Assembly: GCF_905147365.1 (NCBI RefSeq)
Contig: NC_056418.1
Span: 10,477,262-10,541,261, forward strand
From: Aricia agestis
Taxonomy: Eukaryota; Arthropoda; Insecta; Lepidoptera; Lycaenidae
Reading direction: 5' to 3'
DNA: 64,000 nucleotides
This document shows, piece by piece, positions 19,806 to 34,800 of the stretch (positions are counted from its first letter, which is position 1; each line of letters starts with the position of its first letter). Made by a program: the position numbers and the translations under genes. The notes under the pieces were generated by a model, which worked only from the letters and a program-made list of their open reading frames with translations, did not search any database and was not told the origin of the DNA.

Positions 19806-22800
19806 CTAATGTCAGTCTTAAACAGGGTTTTGAGACTAAATCTGAAACAGATTATTATATTATGTGTAGCTGTGTACCACAGCTCGACCTGGGAAATAAA
19901 TTTAGAATATTTTAATTATTATTATTTTATTTTGAGAAACAAATTATATTTGAGCTACTTAAACTAAATACAAATTTAATGTAAGTACTAATATTTATTT
20001 GAGTCTGATAAAAATACGTTAAGCATTTTTTTTTAACTGAACTTAACATTCTAAATGTCACGTGTACCTTTTAACAACGCTAGGGGCGAACTGCTAATTT
20101 CTTTGCTGGAATCCAGTAAGTCCTTCAGTAGTTCATTTCTTGTTTGAATAATTTTCTCAAAATTCCCGTAAATTTTTCTTTTCACGGGATTAATATTCTT
20201 CTTGAACATTTCACTTATCGTATTCTTGTATCGCTGGGTGTTGATTATTGCCCTCCTGCAGAACGGGCATTTCCGTACTCCTATAGTCTCCTGGTCGCCG
20301 TTCATTAGATTTTCCATATCCTCAGAATGCAAAACGTGCCCACAGTCTTCTATAAGAACGAAGCTGAAAAAAGATATTCAAGGTGAAAGTTTAGATAAGA
20401 GCCCGGAAGGCGAGACGTGGGAGAGCCATGCTTCGGCACGAATGGGCCGGCTCGACCGGAGAAATACCACGTCCTCACAGAAAACCGGCGTGAAACAGCG
20501 CTTCCGCTGTGTTTCGCCGAGTGAGTGAGTTTACCGGAGGCCCAATCTTCTACCCTTTTCCCTTCCCTACCCTCCCCTATTTCCTTCCGTACCCTCCCCT
20601 ATTCCCTTCCGTACCTTCCCCTATTCCTTCCCTACCCTCCCCTATTACCCCTTAAAAGGCCGGCAACGCACCTGCAGCTCTTCTGATGCTGCGAATGTCC
20701 ATGGGCGACGGAAGTTGCTTTCCATCAGGTGACCCGTTAGCTCGTTTGCACCCTTATTTCATAAAAAAAAAAGGCAAAAACCGGAGATGCATTAACGATG
20801 ACTGGCGAGGAATGGTAAGCTGCCAAGCTATAATCCATGTTAATCCATACAAATAATGGCAATGTATCCACTAAACTGCATCGTAAGTTTTATATGTAAT
20901 TTCCTCCTAATTTATTGAAGATTGTGCAAGTTGAATATTTGGGTAGTTAATAAACATCAACAAGCAGAACCACCTCAGTCGTTGGAAAGCAGCCGAAGAC
21001 GTCGGTAATAAGAGAAGTACCTACTCGACCAACCCCCAGCTCAAATTAACGAACGTTTTACGTACATACATGACAAGACAAACATACGCCTTGGTGTAAG
21101 AATACTCGCTTAAATAGGAAATTCGTGGCACCGACCGTCACATCGTATAGTTCATAAAGTTAATATACCTAGCGGAATAGAGCAACAATCTCGAGCTGTC
21201 AAAAGAAACCGAAATTGGTTTTCATCTATGTGAAAAATATGTCTACGTATACACTTACACAAGCAGGATTGAACATGAATTCTATGAGATTAAATTGTCA
21301 ACGTGCGGCACGTGCCGACTGGACGTCAAAAAACGTACTGCTGTCATGTATTACACGTCTCTTTTTACCACGCAGTGTTACTGATAGTGACATCTCTCTT
21401 GCTCAGGCCTTTGTTTCTCTATTCCGCTAGGTATATTAACTTTATGGTATAGTTACAGCATCGGGTTGGGGATGGTACTCTAATGCCTCATACATTACAA
21501 TTTACAACAGATCCTTGGGGGTCGTCACATCGGGGTTTTATGGGCCATCCATAAAGTATGTCACACCTTTGGGTTCGACGAAGTGCGACATGGTGTGACA
21601 AGGAGGGGGCGGGGGTGCTTAGTTTTGTGACATCACATTTTTATTAAATTGAATAGCGAAGTTTATAATATTGAAGTGGTTTTAATTTTTACATGTAAAA
21701 TTGTAAATTTGTGACGTCACACGGGGGGGGGGGGGCAGGTTCTCAAATGTGACAACGTACGTACATGGCATCATCGTCGAATTCGTCGCCCAAAAAGTCT
21801 CTGGGGAAGTCGTCGGGTTTGCATATCTTGCAGACGGAGGGGCAGGGCTCGCCGCAGAAGCCGCGGCAGGCGTGGCCGCACGCCAGGGGCTTCGCACACC
21901 GCTCCGTGCACGGCGCGCGCGTGCACGCCTGCCCGCACCGCCGCGTACACTGTCCGTGCACGCACGCACGACCGCACTTCTCCTATATTTTATTTTACTA
22001 ATTAATGTCACAATATCACATATTAATACTTTTTAAACGATCTCGGAAACGGCTCTAACGATTTCGATGAAACTTTGTATGAATAGGATTTCGGGGACGA
22101 AAAAATCTAGCTAGGTTTCATTTATTAATTATTACAAAAAAATGTTGCGTCTAGCTCTCGCCTCTCGCTGACTGTTGGTTTATAGATTCGGTTTTAGAGT
22201 TAGAAGTTAAAACTGAGGTGCATAGTTCTGAGCTTTAACAGGTAACTCGTATTTATTTAGGTATATATCATATAAACTATGATATTATTATTCAAATTTT
22301 TAACAAGAGGTTATCCTCACCTTGCACGAGGCGCAAGGAGCCCCGCAGATCTGCGTACACTTGGAGTGCATACATCGGACGTCGCACTGTCGCCTACAGG
22401 GCGGGCACACTTTGCTGCATGGCTCGGGACATCTGAAATATATAAATATTTACGAAATAAAGCCGTTGATTATTGTCAACGGCTTGTATACGTCACTTGT
22501 ATAAATACACAAAATTGAGACCCATAAAGTATGCATGTATTCGGGTCTCATTTTGTAGACTTGCGGAACAAATTTTTGACATAGTTACACTTCCTTAGTT
22601 TTTATTATTCTTACTGCCGCACTCAGAGTGGAACATTAATTAGTTAAATATAATTAATTCAAAATTTTGACATAAGCCCCATACATTATCTGCCAAACTC
22701 TCCATTAAATTGAAGGTTAATCGCAATTAAACGTCTCTGAGTACGGCGGTAATACTTGTAACTAGTAAGGTGTTGAACATGAATGTTGTAGCACTGACGT

Positions 22801-25800
22801 GTGTCCACAGAAGTTGTCGCGGCCGCAGGGGTGCGCGCAGGGCACGTGCAGGCGGCCCTGCAGGCAGCGGCCGCAGTCGCCGGCGCACGTGTGCCCGCAC
22901 TGCAGTGCCGCGCCGCACGGTGCGGTGCAGTATTGCAGCAACGAGTCGGAGTCAACCTCCGTACCTGGAGTTGTACCACAAAAGCGTTTTGAGACTCAAA
23001 CAATCGAACTATAATGCCGCGTCCTACTCTAACAAACGTGAAATGACGTTGTTAGAGTAGGACGCGGCATTCTCGTTCGATAGTTTGAGTCTCAAAACGT
23101 AGTAGTAGTAGTAGGCCTCCTGTCACCAGCAGCCCTTTTATTACGACTGTGTATAATTATATTGGAACGAAGTTCCTTATAGCGTATTGCGAAAAGGGGC
23201 TAGACAGAAAAAATTAAGACGAAAAGTTGTAACGACATTTTTGACACGACACGACACGCGGTAGCGCGTTTCTCTCTGTATCTCTCTCTCTCTCTCTCGC
23301 ATTGAACAGTGTGGTGTAGCGACGTTTTTTTAGTGTATACAGGTTTTTTGTACATAAGAAATAAAAAAATAAAAAATTTCGTTCCATCCGGGTGTCCCTT
23401 GACACCTCTCACGTTTTTTAAAAGTAGCAGCAGCACTTATCTGAGTTATTATTATTAAGACTATAATTTTTGAAAAATATCATATACTGTGCAATATCTA
23501 GAGCGTGTGTGGCCTAGTAGGATCTCAAGTATTCACATATAATACGGATGCTCATAAGGTGAAGTAAAACATCGTAAGGAAACCCGCACATACTTTGGTC
23601 AAAAACGTATTGAGCTATTCCTCTTCTAGATTAGACCGACAATGTAGTATGATGCGAGAATGCCGTATGTGCTTGAGCAACCCCATACGGACATACAAAT
23701 ATTCTCAGACACTATTTGAGGAGTAATTACGCTCGGAAATTAACTACTCTCGGCGTCATTTTTGGAACACGCGCGCGCAAAACCTCCTATTGCACATGTC
23801 AAAATCATGCCAAGTAAATGGGGCAATTTCACACAGATTTCTGGAACGCATGCCACCATTCGGGGCACCATACAACAAGCACTTGCGAATCGGGATTGAA
23901 TAATGAAAATGCATTTGACTCGCGTCCCGCAAGCTGTATAACGACCGATGAATTTCATTGGTCGATATCACGGTCGGTATACAGCATGCAAACAATCCCT
24001 GCAGGCGGTGTAACGAACACGCTTATTTTCCTGTTCTGAGTGAACACGTATCAACTTGTAACTTTCATAAGTTGTTATCTTGTCTGCGGGGACCACCCGT
24101 ATGCTGCAGTATATCGAACGAGTTTACGACCAATGAAACTGCGCCATAAGTTCGTGCTGAAATCGTTAATGACATAAATTATAAAATATTAAAGGATATT
24201 GTCCTCCGAGAACTGACTCAGGAAAAACAGGAGAATATTCTCCTGTTTTTCCTAAGACGATTAAAAAGTCACCAGCAATTTTCCTAGCCACGGCGCAGGG
24301 CGGGGTCACGTCGTGTCCGCAGGCGGCGGGGATCGCGCGGGCGGCGGGCGCCGCGCACGCGTCCGCGTCGCACGGCTCCTTACACGCCCGCTCGCACGCG
24401 TGCCCGCAGCTCAACGCGCGCCCGCACCGAGACAAGCACTGCGCGCGCGTCGCCTCCGACTTGCACTTTATTCTCACGCTGTGCTGGCACTCGGCGACGA
24501 CTTTGTTCACCTGCCGCGGGAGATATTACTTTTTTATAGTAAACTAGATGACATCTGCAACTCCGTTGCGTGAAATTTCGCTTATCGCGCGAGAACCGTA
24601 CATTTTTCCTGGATAAAAAGTATCCTATGTCCTTTCTCGGGACTCAAAGTATCTCTACAGGGTGTAACAAAAGTAAGTGATAATACTTTAGGGTGTGTAC
24701 GTGTTCCTTGAAGAGAGTTCACTGTGGAAGTATCAGCGCAGAAACATCATTATTTTTTTTTTAACTTTTGTATGGGCAAGCGCCTAAGCGTCACGAGTTT
24801 CCCCATACAGTTAAAAAAAATTGGTCAAACAAAGTTAAAAAAAAATTGGTCTTTCAGCGCTGCGCTGTTTCACGCCGGTTTTCTGTGAGCCCGTGGTATT
24901 TCTCCGGTCGAGCCGGCCCATTCGTGCCAAAGCATGGTATTTAGTATACTAGTATGGATGCTACCTTTCCATAGGCCTCATTATGGGCTGCATATTCGTA
25001 TGACACTTTCTGTTATAAACTCGCATCTGTTTTGAGTTACGCACCGAAAACTGATTATTATTATTGTTCGCTAACTACGTTTACAGTCTGTCAAAAAAGT
25101 CATGAAATTAAAAAGTGGCAACATCGTAGTGTCATCCCTTTCAAATCAATCTAAAAAAAAGGGATGACACTACGATACTGCCACTTTTTAATTTCATGAC
25201 TTTTTGACAGACTGTATAGTGCATATATGTCGCAGCCGACTGGTTTAAATAGCTATTCAATCAAACAGCTAGCCCTTTAACTGAACAACGCCATTCAATC
25301 ACACGGCTATACGTCGTTTAGCCGACTTGTTGACTACAACGTTCAACACTACAGCTAGACGACGCTTAGGCAACTGGTTTGTTTTTGTTTTGGCGGGCAC
25401 CGACCCCCCTTTTTATTTGACGGCGGTCGCCGGCTGCTGCCGCAGCACGCTCGCTGCGCTCGCTCGGCTCCCTCTGTGTTGTGGTCTAAGTTCTAACCTA
25501 ACCAACTTTTGGACTTTCTGGATTGTGTTTGTTTTTGTTTTGACGGGGGGCTATGCCCCCCGAACCCCCCTTTCGGGGGAGGCTGCGTCCATTCATTTCA
25601 TAATCCCGTAATTTCTCCTCGAATATTTGTTGAAATTTTAATTCACTCGTATGTGCCTCCACAATTTTTGTCTTTTTAATAACACTTGTAACTTTTATTA
25701 ACTACTTTCTTTTCGAAAAACAACCACAAACACCAACAAACACCTGCTAGTTGACGCCATATTGTAAATAAAACGCACCTGGCGGCCTACCACAACCTTT

Positions 25801-28800
25801 CCTAAAACTATCATGTTTCCAGAACACTTTGTTGTAAGATTACAATAACCTTACTTTGATTCGTACCATGAACTTTTTAAGGTGTATGAAAACAATCTTG
25901 TTTTATTCCTGCTAAGTGATGGGAAAGAACGAACGATATCAAATTATTTGTTTACATTTATCAATGGGTGGAAGCGAGATAAGCAACTATGAAGCGCTTT
26001 GTTCCTCTCACACGATTGTGTAAACAAATGAATTGTCATGGGTGGAAGCGAGATAGCAGCTATAAAGCGTTTTGTCACTCTCACACGATTGTGTAAACAA
26101 ATGAAGTGTCTAATTAGTCTAAACAAATGTAGAAAAAACTTATTAGTGACTGTAGAGAATTTGAATGGTACTAAACATAAATATTTCAATAAATTAAACC
26201 GATTCAGCGCTAAATTGTTAACAATAGGAATTAAATCAAATAGTTAAATTGTTGAAAAACTAACGCTGAAACCCAATTAAGACTTGAAGTGTTGTTGTGG
26301 TACGCTAAAACAAAAAAGTTTTAAGTGGTGTGTGAGTTGCGCGACTTTGAAGACTGTTTCGATATTTTCTATTATAAGGTAAATAGAAGGTACGTAAATA
26401 TTTAATTCATTGGTTATCTCAAAACAAAAGCCGTTTTTTATAATAGTACATGGTAAACTTTAAATACAAATAAAGTTAAGACTTTTCTTGTTAATACATA
26501 ATATGCGTAATTTAAAGTCGTACCGTACTCAATTTTCAAATATAATTTTACTAAAAAACAGTAAAAAATGCAAAACAATCTTAAAAAAGTTGATATTTCA
26601 CAGCGGATTTAAGATCGCTAGTTTGACGTTAAAGTAATCTTGCTCATCTGTCAAACGGTGTCAAAATGGAGCTCATGGTACGCTGAGAGCGAATGAATCG
26701 GGACATGACGTCACAAAACGTCTTGACGGAACAATCATAAAGTAATCTTACTTTTAAGAGGTGATGGTACGAAATCATAAAGTAAGATTAAAATAATACT
26801 GCTATAAGAGGTTGTAGTAGGCCCCCTGGCGCCGCAGCGGTGCGCGCTGAACTACTTCAATTAGACGGCGGCTTTTGAATCAGCTGTAGTGTTGAACGTT
26901 TTGAGCGACTAAAATATTCAATATAAAAGCTAGACGTGTGATTGAATGGCGTTATTCAGTCAAAGGGCTAGCTGTTTGATTGAACGGCTATTTAAACCAG
27001 TCGGCTGCGACATATATAAGTATATACTTCGTTGATGTTTAAAACAATTTCCAGGAAGTTAAAAACGAGTACCATCTGATCGCAGTCTCCGCACGGCTCC
27101 CAACATTTCTTTTTACAGAAGTGGTCGCACGGTAACTTTCGAGTACATTTTTTCATGCAGCGCTCCTTGTCAATATCCTTGGAGCAGGGTACTTCTTCCT
27201 TGTGCGTGCACGTACTTCTTCTCTTTTTCACCTGCAACGACAGTCATCATTTTAAATCGCAAAATTTTCGTCGGTACATGGTTATAATATGTCTAATGTC
27301 TATATTATTCTATAATTACGCCTATTTGAATGAGGATTGTCCATTTTTTTTTAATTTTGCTCATTACAAAAACATTTCGAGGAATAAGGTCAGGGATCGT
27401 TTTTCTGTACATAAACAAAAAAAATACCCATTAGTTACTTATATTTTTGAACAAATACGTTTAACCTTTGTTTGACCTTCAATGGCGTTAAATTAGCAAT
27501 AAATTCGACCAACGTTACATTTCCAACTTTTGGTGAGCTTCTAGTATCAGCTTTCACATAATGAGAACTTGCATTTGACGAACCAGCCATTATAAATAAG
27601 ATTGAAAGGAAATTTAAAACATATGCAGAGGTCGATTGGCGGCCGATGATGACGTCAGAGCGAAACTTTAAAAATTTATTGAGAAAAAACTAGCCAACGA
27701 ATTTCAAAATTATTTAATTTATATTCTTAAAATACTCTATTTTAACGAAAAAAAATATAAAAAGTACATGTGATTTTTTTTGGACAATGCCCATTGGCGC
27801 CTATGATCTGCCTAGGCGATCGAATAGATGGGAAGATCGAAACATCACATCACAGTTCTTCACATCACAGTTTTTTTAATGATTACATACACAGCGGTTG
27901 TTAGTGGGTTTTCATAAATGTTGATATTATAATGTAAAACTTGTTCAGTACAGTGTACTTTCAAAATATCAAATATGTCAATAAAACATATTGTCTGTTG
28001 GGCTGTGTAATGTGTTCCTAGGGTTTAATTAAGCTCATTATAATATTAGCATAGTATTATATTATAGTTATAATATACTTAGTAGTATGAAAATAAAGAG
28101 CGTGAAGCCCGCCGACAAACCGCTATGTGGTTTGGTAGGCTACTAGATATAAGTTTTTTGTATACCTTCAATAAAGGATTTTATTATTATTATTATCGGA
28201 GGCACTCCTCCGATAGTATTTTCATTCCGCAAATCGTGCCTTCACGAATACCAAACAAAAGTAACCCTGGTAACACAAAATTGCTATATAAAGGCTGTGA
28301 GCACGCTTTTTACATATCCATTGGCTATGAAAATAAGTACTAAATAGTCATATAATGGTATATAACGTACCTGCACGTTGCAATCGTCGCACTTTTCGTG
28401 GCACAGTTTTTTGCACATGTGTTCGTCAGGTGTGTCCTCTTCCTCGTTGGAGCACCCGTTGTTTTTTCGAGCACACGGTTTTGGACACTTGTACTAAAAT
28501 TTAAATATAAATTAATGTAAAAAAATGCAAATTAGACGACTTAAGAACCTCCTTCTTGGAAGTCTATACGAAACATATTGTAATTACCTGCATTTTTACG
28601 GGAGTATCAACGTTTCAATGAATAGATACGCTCCTGTCAAAAACCGAAACAGGCAATAATAATATGAAATGTTTAATAGTGTTCTTAGTTCCTGAGTTAT
28701 AGAAAGTAATAGGGATGATGACAAAGTCAAAGATTAGCGAATTTTGTTAATAAAATAAAGAAATGACGGTAAAAAATAAGTGTTCCCAAAATTTCAGCTT

Positions 28801-31800
28801 GATAGCATTAATTGTATTGTTATGCGCATTCAAAGTTGGATAATCAAATCGATTTTTTTTTTCAATAAATTTCTTAATATTTGTATACCATTCGATAACT
28901 TATGTAGTTAAAGCAACTTCTGTTATGAAACCACTTTCATAATCGCAATAATTAATATAGCTATCGAACAAAGTTCTCCCGCGATGCCTACAAGCTACTC
29001 TAGGGTGACGTCATAATCGAGTAGCATTTTGTATGGAGCTACGGGCATGGGCGTAGCAACACTGGGGCAAGCTAGGGCGCTTGCCCCACCCTGGCTCTGA
29101 CCTATAAGGTGCCTAACTAAACAAAAACTTTTTTTTTTCAACTAACTACAATCATAATATCCGTAAGAAAGTGACCCAAAAAAATTTGTTAACATGAAAA
29201 AAGTGCGATCAAAACAAAAAGTCCGCACGATTTACGCGCGCATCGCAGCGGTCTTTTGAAAGCGAGCCGTATTACTGTAGAATAACTGAATATTATAAGT
29301 ATTACATTTTATTAAAACGCGTAATTCATAACACCGTCTATAATATCTAACCGATATTTAACCGATGTTTCTATTTTTGAAAGGTCTTACAATTACCAAT
29401 AAGCAAAAAAATCATTATGCCTATTATGCTTGTATAATAAGTAGTCTGTGTTCACTAAAAGTTGCGAGCTATATTAGCAACATAATATTTCACAGGGTTG
29501 GTATCAAATATCAATGTATGTATGTAGTAGAATATAATGTGCTTTGTTTCTAAGCTGTATAATTTATCTTTTCAATTTTTTTTTTTATAGTTTGTGCGTT
29601 TTATGATGATATGGGTGACAGTTCTCATATTCCTTGCTACGGATATTTTTACAAGAAAACAAAAAAAATCAAAATGTTATAAATTATATTCCATCTACAA
29701 AAATAATAATTGTTTCCTATAATTGTAAATAAATAAAAATGAAAAGTTGCTAAATGCTAACTTATTAATATAAAATTATATTATTAACTGTGAAATAGGA
29801 GTATAAAATTATTGTTACGGAAACATTTGAAAAATGTCAGATGCATGAAACGGAACCTATGTCAATAGAGATTGACACTGTTGAATCGAAATCAAATCGA
29901 TAAAAAAGGGCGGCCATCTTAAATCGCCGGCACCACTGAAATGTCAGTACGAAATCGATAATTTCGATTGCAATTCCTTTACGAAGTGATTCGATATTTT
30001 TAAATTATCGATTAATTTTTGTTAGGTAACTTCCCTACTATTGTCAATAATAATGTGTCACGCATATCATCTTAAAACGCACAAACTATAGTCGATGAAA
30101 TCAGTTCATCGAGCGAAAACCGTACATTTTCCACAGCAAAAACTATACTATGTCCTTTGCCCTCAAAGTATCTCCATGATAAATTTAATCCGAATCGATT
30201 CAACCGTTTAAAAGCGTAAAGGGGCAAAAGACAGACAGACACACTTTCGCATTTATAATATTACTTAGTAAGGATTTGTTACTTACTTTCTCGTGGTGTG
30301 GGTCATGATTGACGTGGCATTTAAAAGTGCACGTGTGACCGCACGGGTCCATGCGATGGTCACAGGGAACCGCACATCGTACAGACTTTATGTCGACCCA
30401 GCACTCCTTCTTGGCCTGAAAACACATTTCTTAGATTGCAAATTGCAATTCCTTATACCAGTATAAAAAACAAATTATGATAATACATTAGGGTGCGTAT
30501 AGGGATATTCTATTCCTCCAGCCGTTGAGCGTTCCCTCTTAAAAGGCCGGCAATGCACTTTCTGTTCTTCTGATGCTGCGAGTGTCCATGGGCGACGGAA
30601 GTTGCTTTCCATCAGGCGAACCGTTTGCTCGTTTGCCCCGTTATTTCATTAAAAAAAAGCGTGAAGCGGTAACAGACAGTCACGACACACTTTCGCATTT
30701 ATAATCAGCGCTGAATTTATAATACTTTTAATGAGAGTAGGCAACTTTATTTCCGCCGCCCCATGTACGTAATTGGTAGGGTCTCAACCACAGAAATAAA
30801 TTAAAATAAAACGGCTAAGCGGGTGGAGTACGCATGTTTCAAACTTGCAAAGAGATTTGTTGAACATTCAGCGGGGCTAAAATGGTCACATTTAGCAATT
30901 CCTCTCAATCAATTCAGCAAATGAATTGTCAAAACTGTCAAAATGAAATGTCAAATCAGTACAAAAATACAGAAATGAATTGCAAGCAGAGTTGCATTTT
31001 GCGATTTTAGAAAAATGAATCATATAATGATTCATATCATGATTCTTCAAAGCGATCATTTTAGCCCCGCAGATGTTGAAGATCAGAGCGCACGTCTCGA
31101 CTCGATTACACCGGAGCGGTTGTGCAAAAATGCCTCATTTTGCAGTGTCTAATTGTAAAAACAGAAGTACGAAAGTCATAGGCGTACTGACGGGGGGCAG
31201 GGGGGGGGGGCAGCCGCCCCCCCCCCCTGTATCATGTTGACGTCCCTACTAAGTCTAGTAGTCTAGTAATCTAGTACTTTCATGTAAAAAAATTAAGAAA
31301 ACTAATTTTGCCATTTGTTTGCAATACAAAATTTTTACAACAAAAAAATATTATTTTTTTATTCTTTATAAACACCTAGCTTATTTTAAAAATCTGATTT
31401 GCCGCAGCATTTAAGATGGCGGCAGAGTTCGTACATAGGAGCGGCAAAATTTAAGTCGCCTATACTCATAAAAATTATAAATCCGGCCCTGCCCTAGGCC
31501 GTGGCCTGTAACGGCCTATGCCCTATTTATAAATCCTGGGCTGTTTATAACATGTAAGGACCTGGTGGCCGCACAGAGGCAGCGTGACTTCTAGCTCAGT
31601 GTGGCAGCGTCCTCTCTCGGGATCCACGTAGCAGGGCACTTCGTTCTCGTGGCCACAGGGGAACTTCTTGGTCATGCGCACTCTACATATACATGGTTCT
31701 CTGCACTTGAGTCGACACGGGTGCTCGTTCTCACATTGCCTGAAAGAAACTTTCATTCATTAATTTCGTTCATTATTCAATAGTCACATACACTCCTATT

Positions 31801-34800
31801 ACCTCGGATTAAGATAGAGATAGGTAGAGATAATGAGTAGACCAGAATATATATAATACCATATTATAATACTAGATGACCCGGTGAACTTCGTGTCACT
31901 TCCCTCTTAAAATAAAACTAAGCGCCATCTATTGAATGTTTACTAAATCCAATCAACATATCGCCATCTGTTAGAATCGTTTGGAGCGAACAGATAATTG
32001 TTACTAAAAATTATAATATTGTGGTTATAAATTGATGTTTAAGCCCGGGCGCGCACTAGCGGCCAAGCCGCGGCGGCCATCGAGATACTCGTAGATACCT
32101 TCGTATGAAACAGCCATAGACAACGCGCACCTGGCCGCAACGCGACAAAGCTATCCTATCTTTCAAGTCATCAACGGTGTACAAATCAAATTTCCGAATT
32201 CGGTAATCGCATGATAAAAACAAACGTTTGCGCTAGTCTCACGGAAAAAAACGTGTGAATGCGGCCAGCCTGAATCATACGTGGACATTGCCAAGATACT
32301 CACCGATCACACTGCTTGTCACATTTTATTTCCGCGTGGTCGCGGCCATAGTTGTGACACAGGAGCGGACACTGGTGCCCACATTGGAGCCTGAATTCAC
32401 ATTGTAAAAGACATCCTCCCTCTGGCACTTTCACGAAGTCTTCTGCCGAAGAAATCTAAAATATTTACAATAATTAAATCTCATCCAACAAACTTTGATT
32501 TTCCATGCACCGTGTGTAAATATGGTCAGGAGCCGATCGAGTGACTTGTCATTTCTGAGGACGTATCACCCTCGTGATCACTGAAACTCCGATAGGCGCA
32601 TTGAGGACTGTACCATAGTAAAAGGAGGGGAAGTAAGTTATCTTCATACAAAGGCACCACGCGCGGCTTGTATGTGTGCGCCATAGTATCAATGCGTCGC
32701 CACGTACGGCACACAACAAAATCTCGGCGGTACCAGCCTAGTAAAACTGGCCGAGATTATGTTGTGTGCGGTACGTGGCGACGCAATGCATGAAGATAAC
32801 TTACTGCCCCTCCTTTTACTATGACTGTACGCTGTTCGGTCTGACCGTCTGCTACAATGTAACAGACAAAGGCAGACACGCTTTAAGGGGGCGACCAACC
32901 CAAAAAACCTTCTCTCTTCACACTCACGCCCGTCTTTCATATTATGCCAAGTGGAAAAGCACGACGCGGAATCATCGCCAAGTTAGCGGGCAGTTATAGG
33001 TATTCTTTTTTAAAAAAGATATCTAATATGTTATTAAAAAAATATGTAACATAATCCCTGCTTTATCTATAACGTAATTATACTAAAAAGTTTCAAGCTT
33101 TATTATAATGTATTACTCGAATACTAGCAGTTTAACGTGTTAAATATAGGTGATTTGGAAGCAACTTCGCAATTTTTTTCTATCGAGAAAATTGTTTGCT
33201 ATCGTGTTTGTGAGTAACTAGTCACTAGTGTTAGTCCTGAAGTTTGCTGCATCTTAATTTAACATTTAGTTTTTCATTAATATTGATATTACAGACGATC
33301 GTGTAAAGCAATTTGATATAATACGCGCCCTTAACATATTTTATTATACAGGGTGCAATTAAACCTTCCGGCCAAATATATTATAAATATGTTGATCCTC
33401 GTTAAAAATAAAAATAAGTACAGATATTTTTTCTTTTATAATCACTCAGTACCAAAATGTTGAGAAATAGCTTCCGAAAGATTTCCTAAAAAACACCACA
33501 ATTAAGGGACACTACACGTCGCCCGCTCATATCCACCGCCGCGAGTGACCGTTCTGCAATCGTTGCATTTAAGTGGGATAAAAATATATGTTAATGTAAA
33601 AAAAATTAACATCCTATTTTTTTGGTTAAATGGACTCTCCTAATGATTTATGATACCTAAGCCCTAAAAAATTTGGCCTGTAGATTTAATTGCACCCTGT
33701 ATTTGTGTAAATATGAAATAATTAACAAAGGAGTGGCACACAAAGGAAGAAAAATATTTACCTCGGTAGTGTTCTCCCTGTGATTCTCACATCGGAGCAT
33801 AAGAGTGGAGCCCACGAGGCCGTCTTCACTCAAAATATTGTCGATCGTGCTCCATAAAGTGGAATTCTTCTTCAATAAGTTCATATTGCCAAAAATATAA
33901 AAGCCTAAAAGCAACAGTAAAATTCATATTATATAGACTAGCAAACTTTGTTTTGCCATAAGGCATAATAATTACTTCTAGTATCAATATAAAAAGTAGA
34001 TAAAAAGCTATTCTCAGGCCTAACGAATGTACAGAGCAGTTGATTCCTAAGCAGATGTGGGACCAATCACCAACGTAATTTGCTCGCGTTACGTCAAACC
34101 CAGCCGACAGATCACAATTAACATTGAATTGCCATGATCCGACCAAATGACGTTGGTCTGTCAACTGCCTAGGAATCAACTTCCTCGATGGTACACGAAA
34201 TTTCATTAAAAGTTCGCGCGCAAACACTGTGACACGAGAATTTTATATAATAGATAATATACAATCAACAATGTCCTACGTCATTTGGTCGTGTTATGCC
34301 ATACCCAATCGAATTCAGCAATCAGCATTGACTTGACAGAAATGAATATTGTGTACTACCATATTATACTAAAATATAAGATAAGAAATATTACCTTCTC
34401 TAGCCCTCGATAAAGCAACGCAGATTCTATTTTCAGTCCCCAAGAAACCTATACTGTCGTTGTGGTTGTTCCTCACGAGCGACAGCAGAATAATTTTGGA
34501 CTCTTCGCCTTGATAGTTATCGACTAAAGTTATTTTGACCTGATCAAGGTGTGTGTACCCCTTCCTTTCCTGAAACAGACAAATAAGTTACGTACAAAAA
34601 TTAAGGTAAGCGTAAAACTGTGAACACCTGTTTGTTAACCTGTTTTAAGGAATTAAATATATTTGTCCTAGGACTGAGTTTTGTTTATATTGATATACTA
34701 AAATGATTGTATTGAAATTTGAAACCCATTGATATATTGTTCGATATGATATTACTAGATGACCTCTTCTTTGCTGGACTTCCACAAATATTTCAAGACT

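Noticed and set aside
18985..19809. 274-codon open frame on the + strand
   Set aside because: Antisense shadow of the ZNFX1 terminal exon; its low-complexity Gly/Val/His-rich protein has no domain, while the minus strand encodes the RZ finger.
21743..22036. Several + and - strand ORFs near 21.7-22.0 kb
   Set aside because: Shadows of the Cys-rich exon 31; the correct frame is set by the Cys/His spacing and splice phase.
25327..25611. 94-codon ORF in the 1.8-kb element
   Set aside because: No transposase or other domain; composition follows G- and C-rich repeats.
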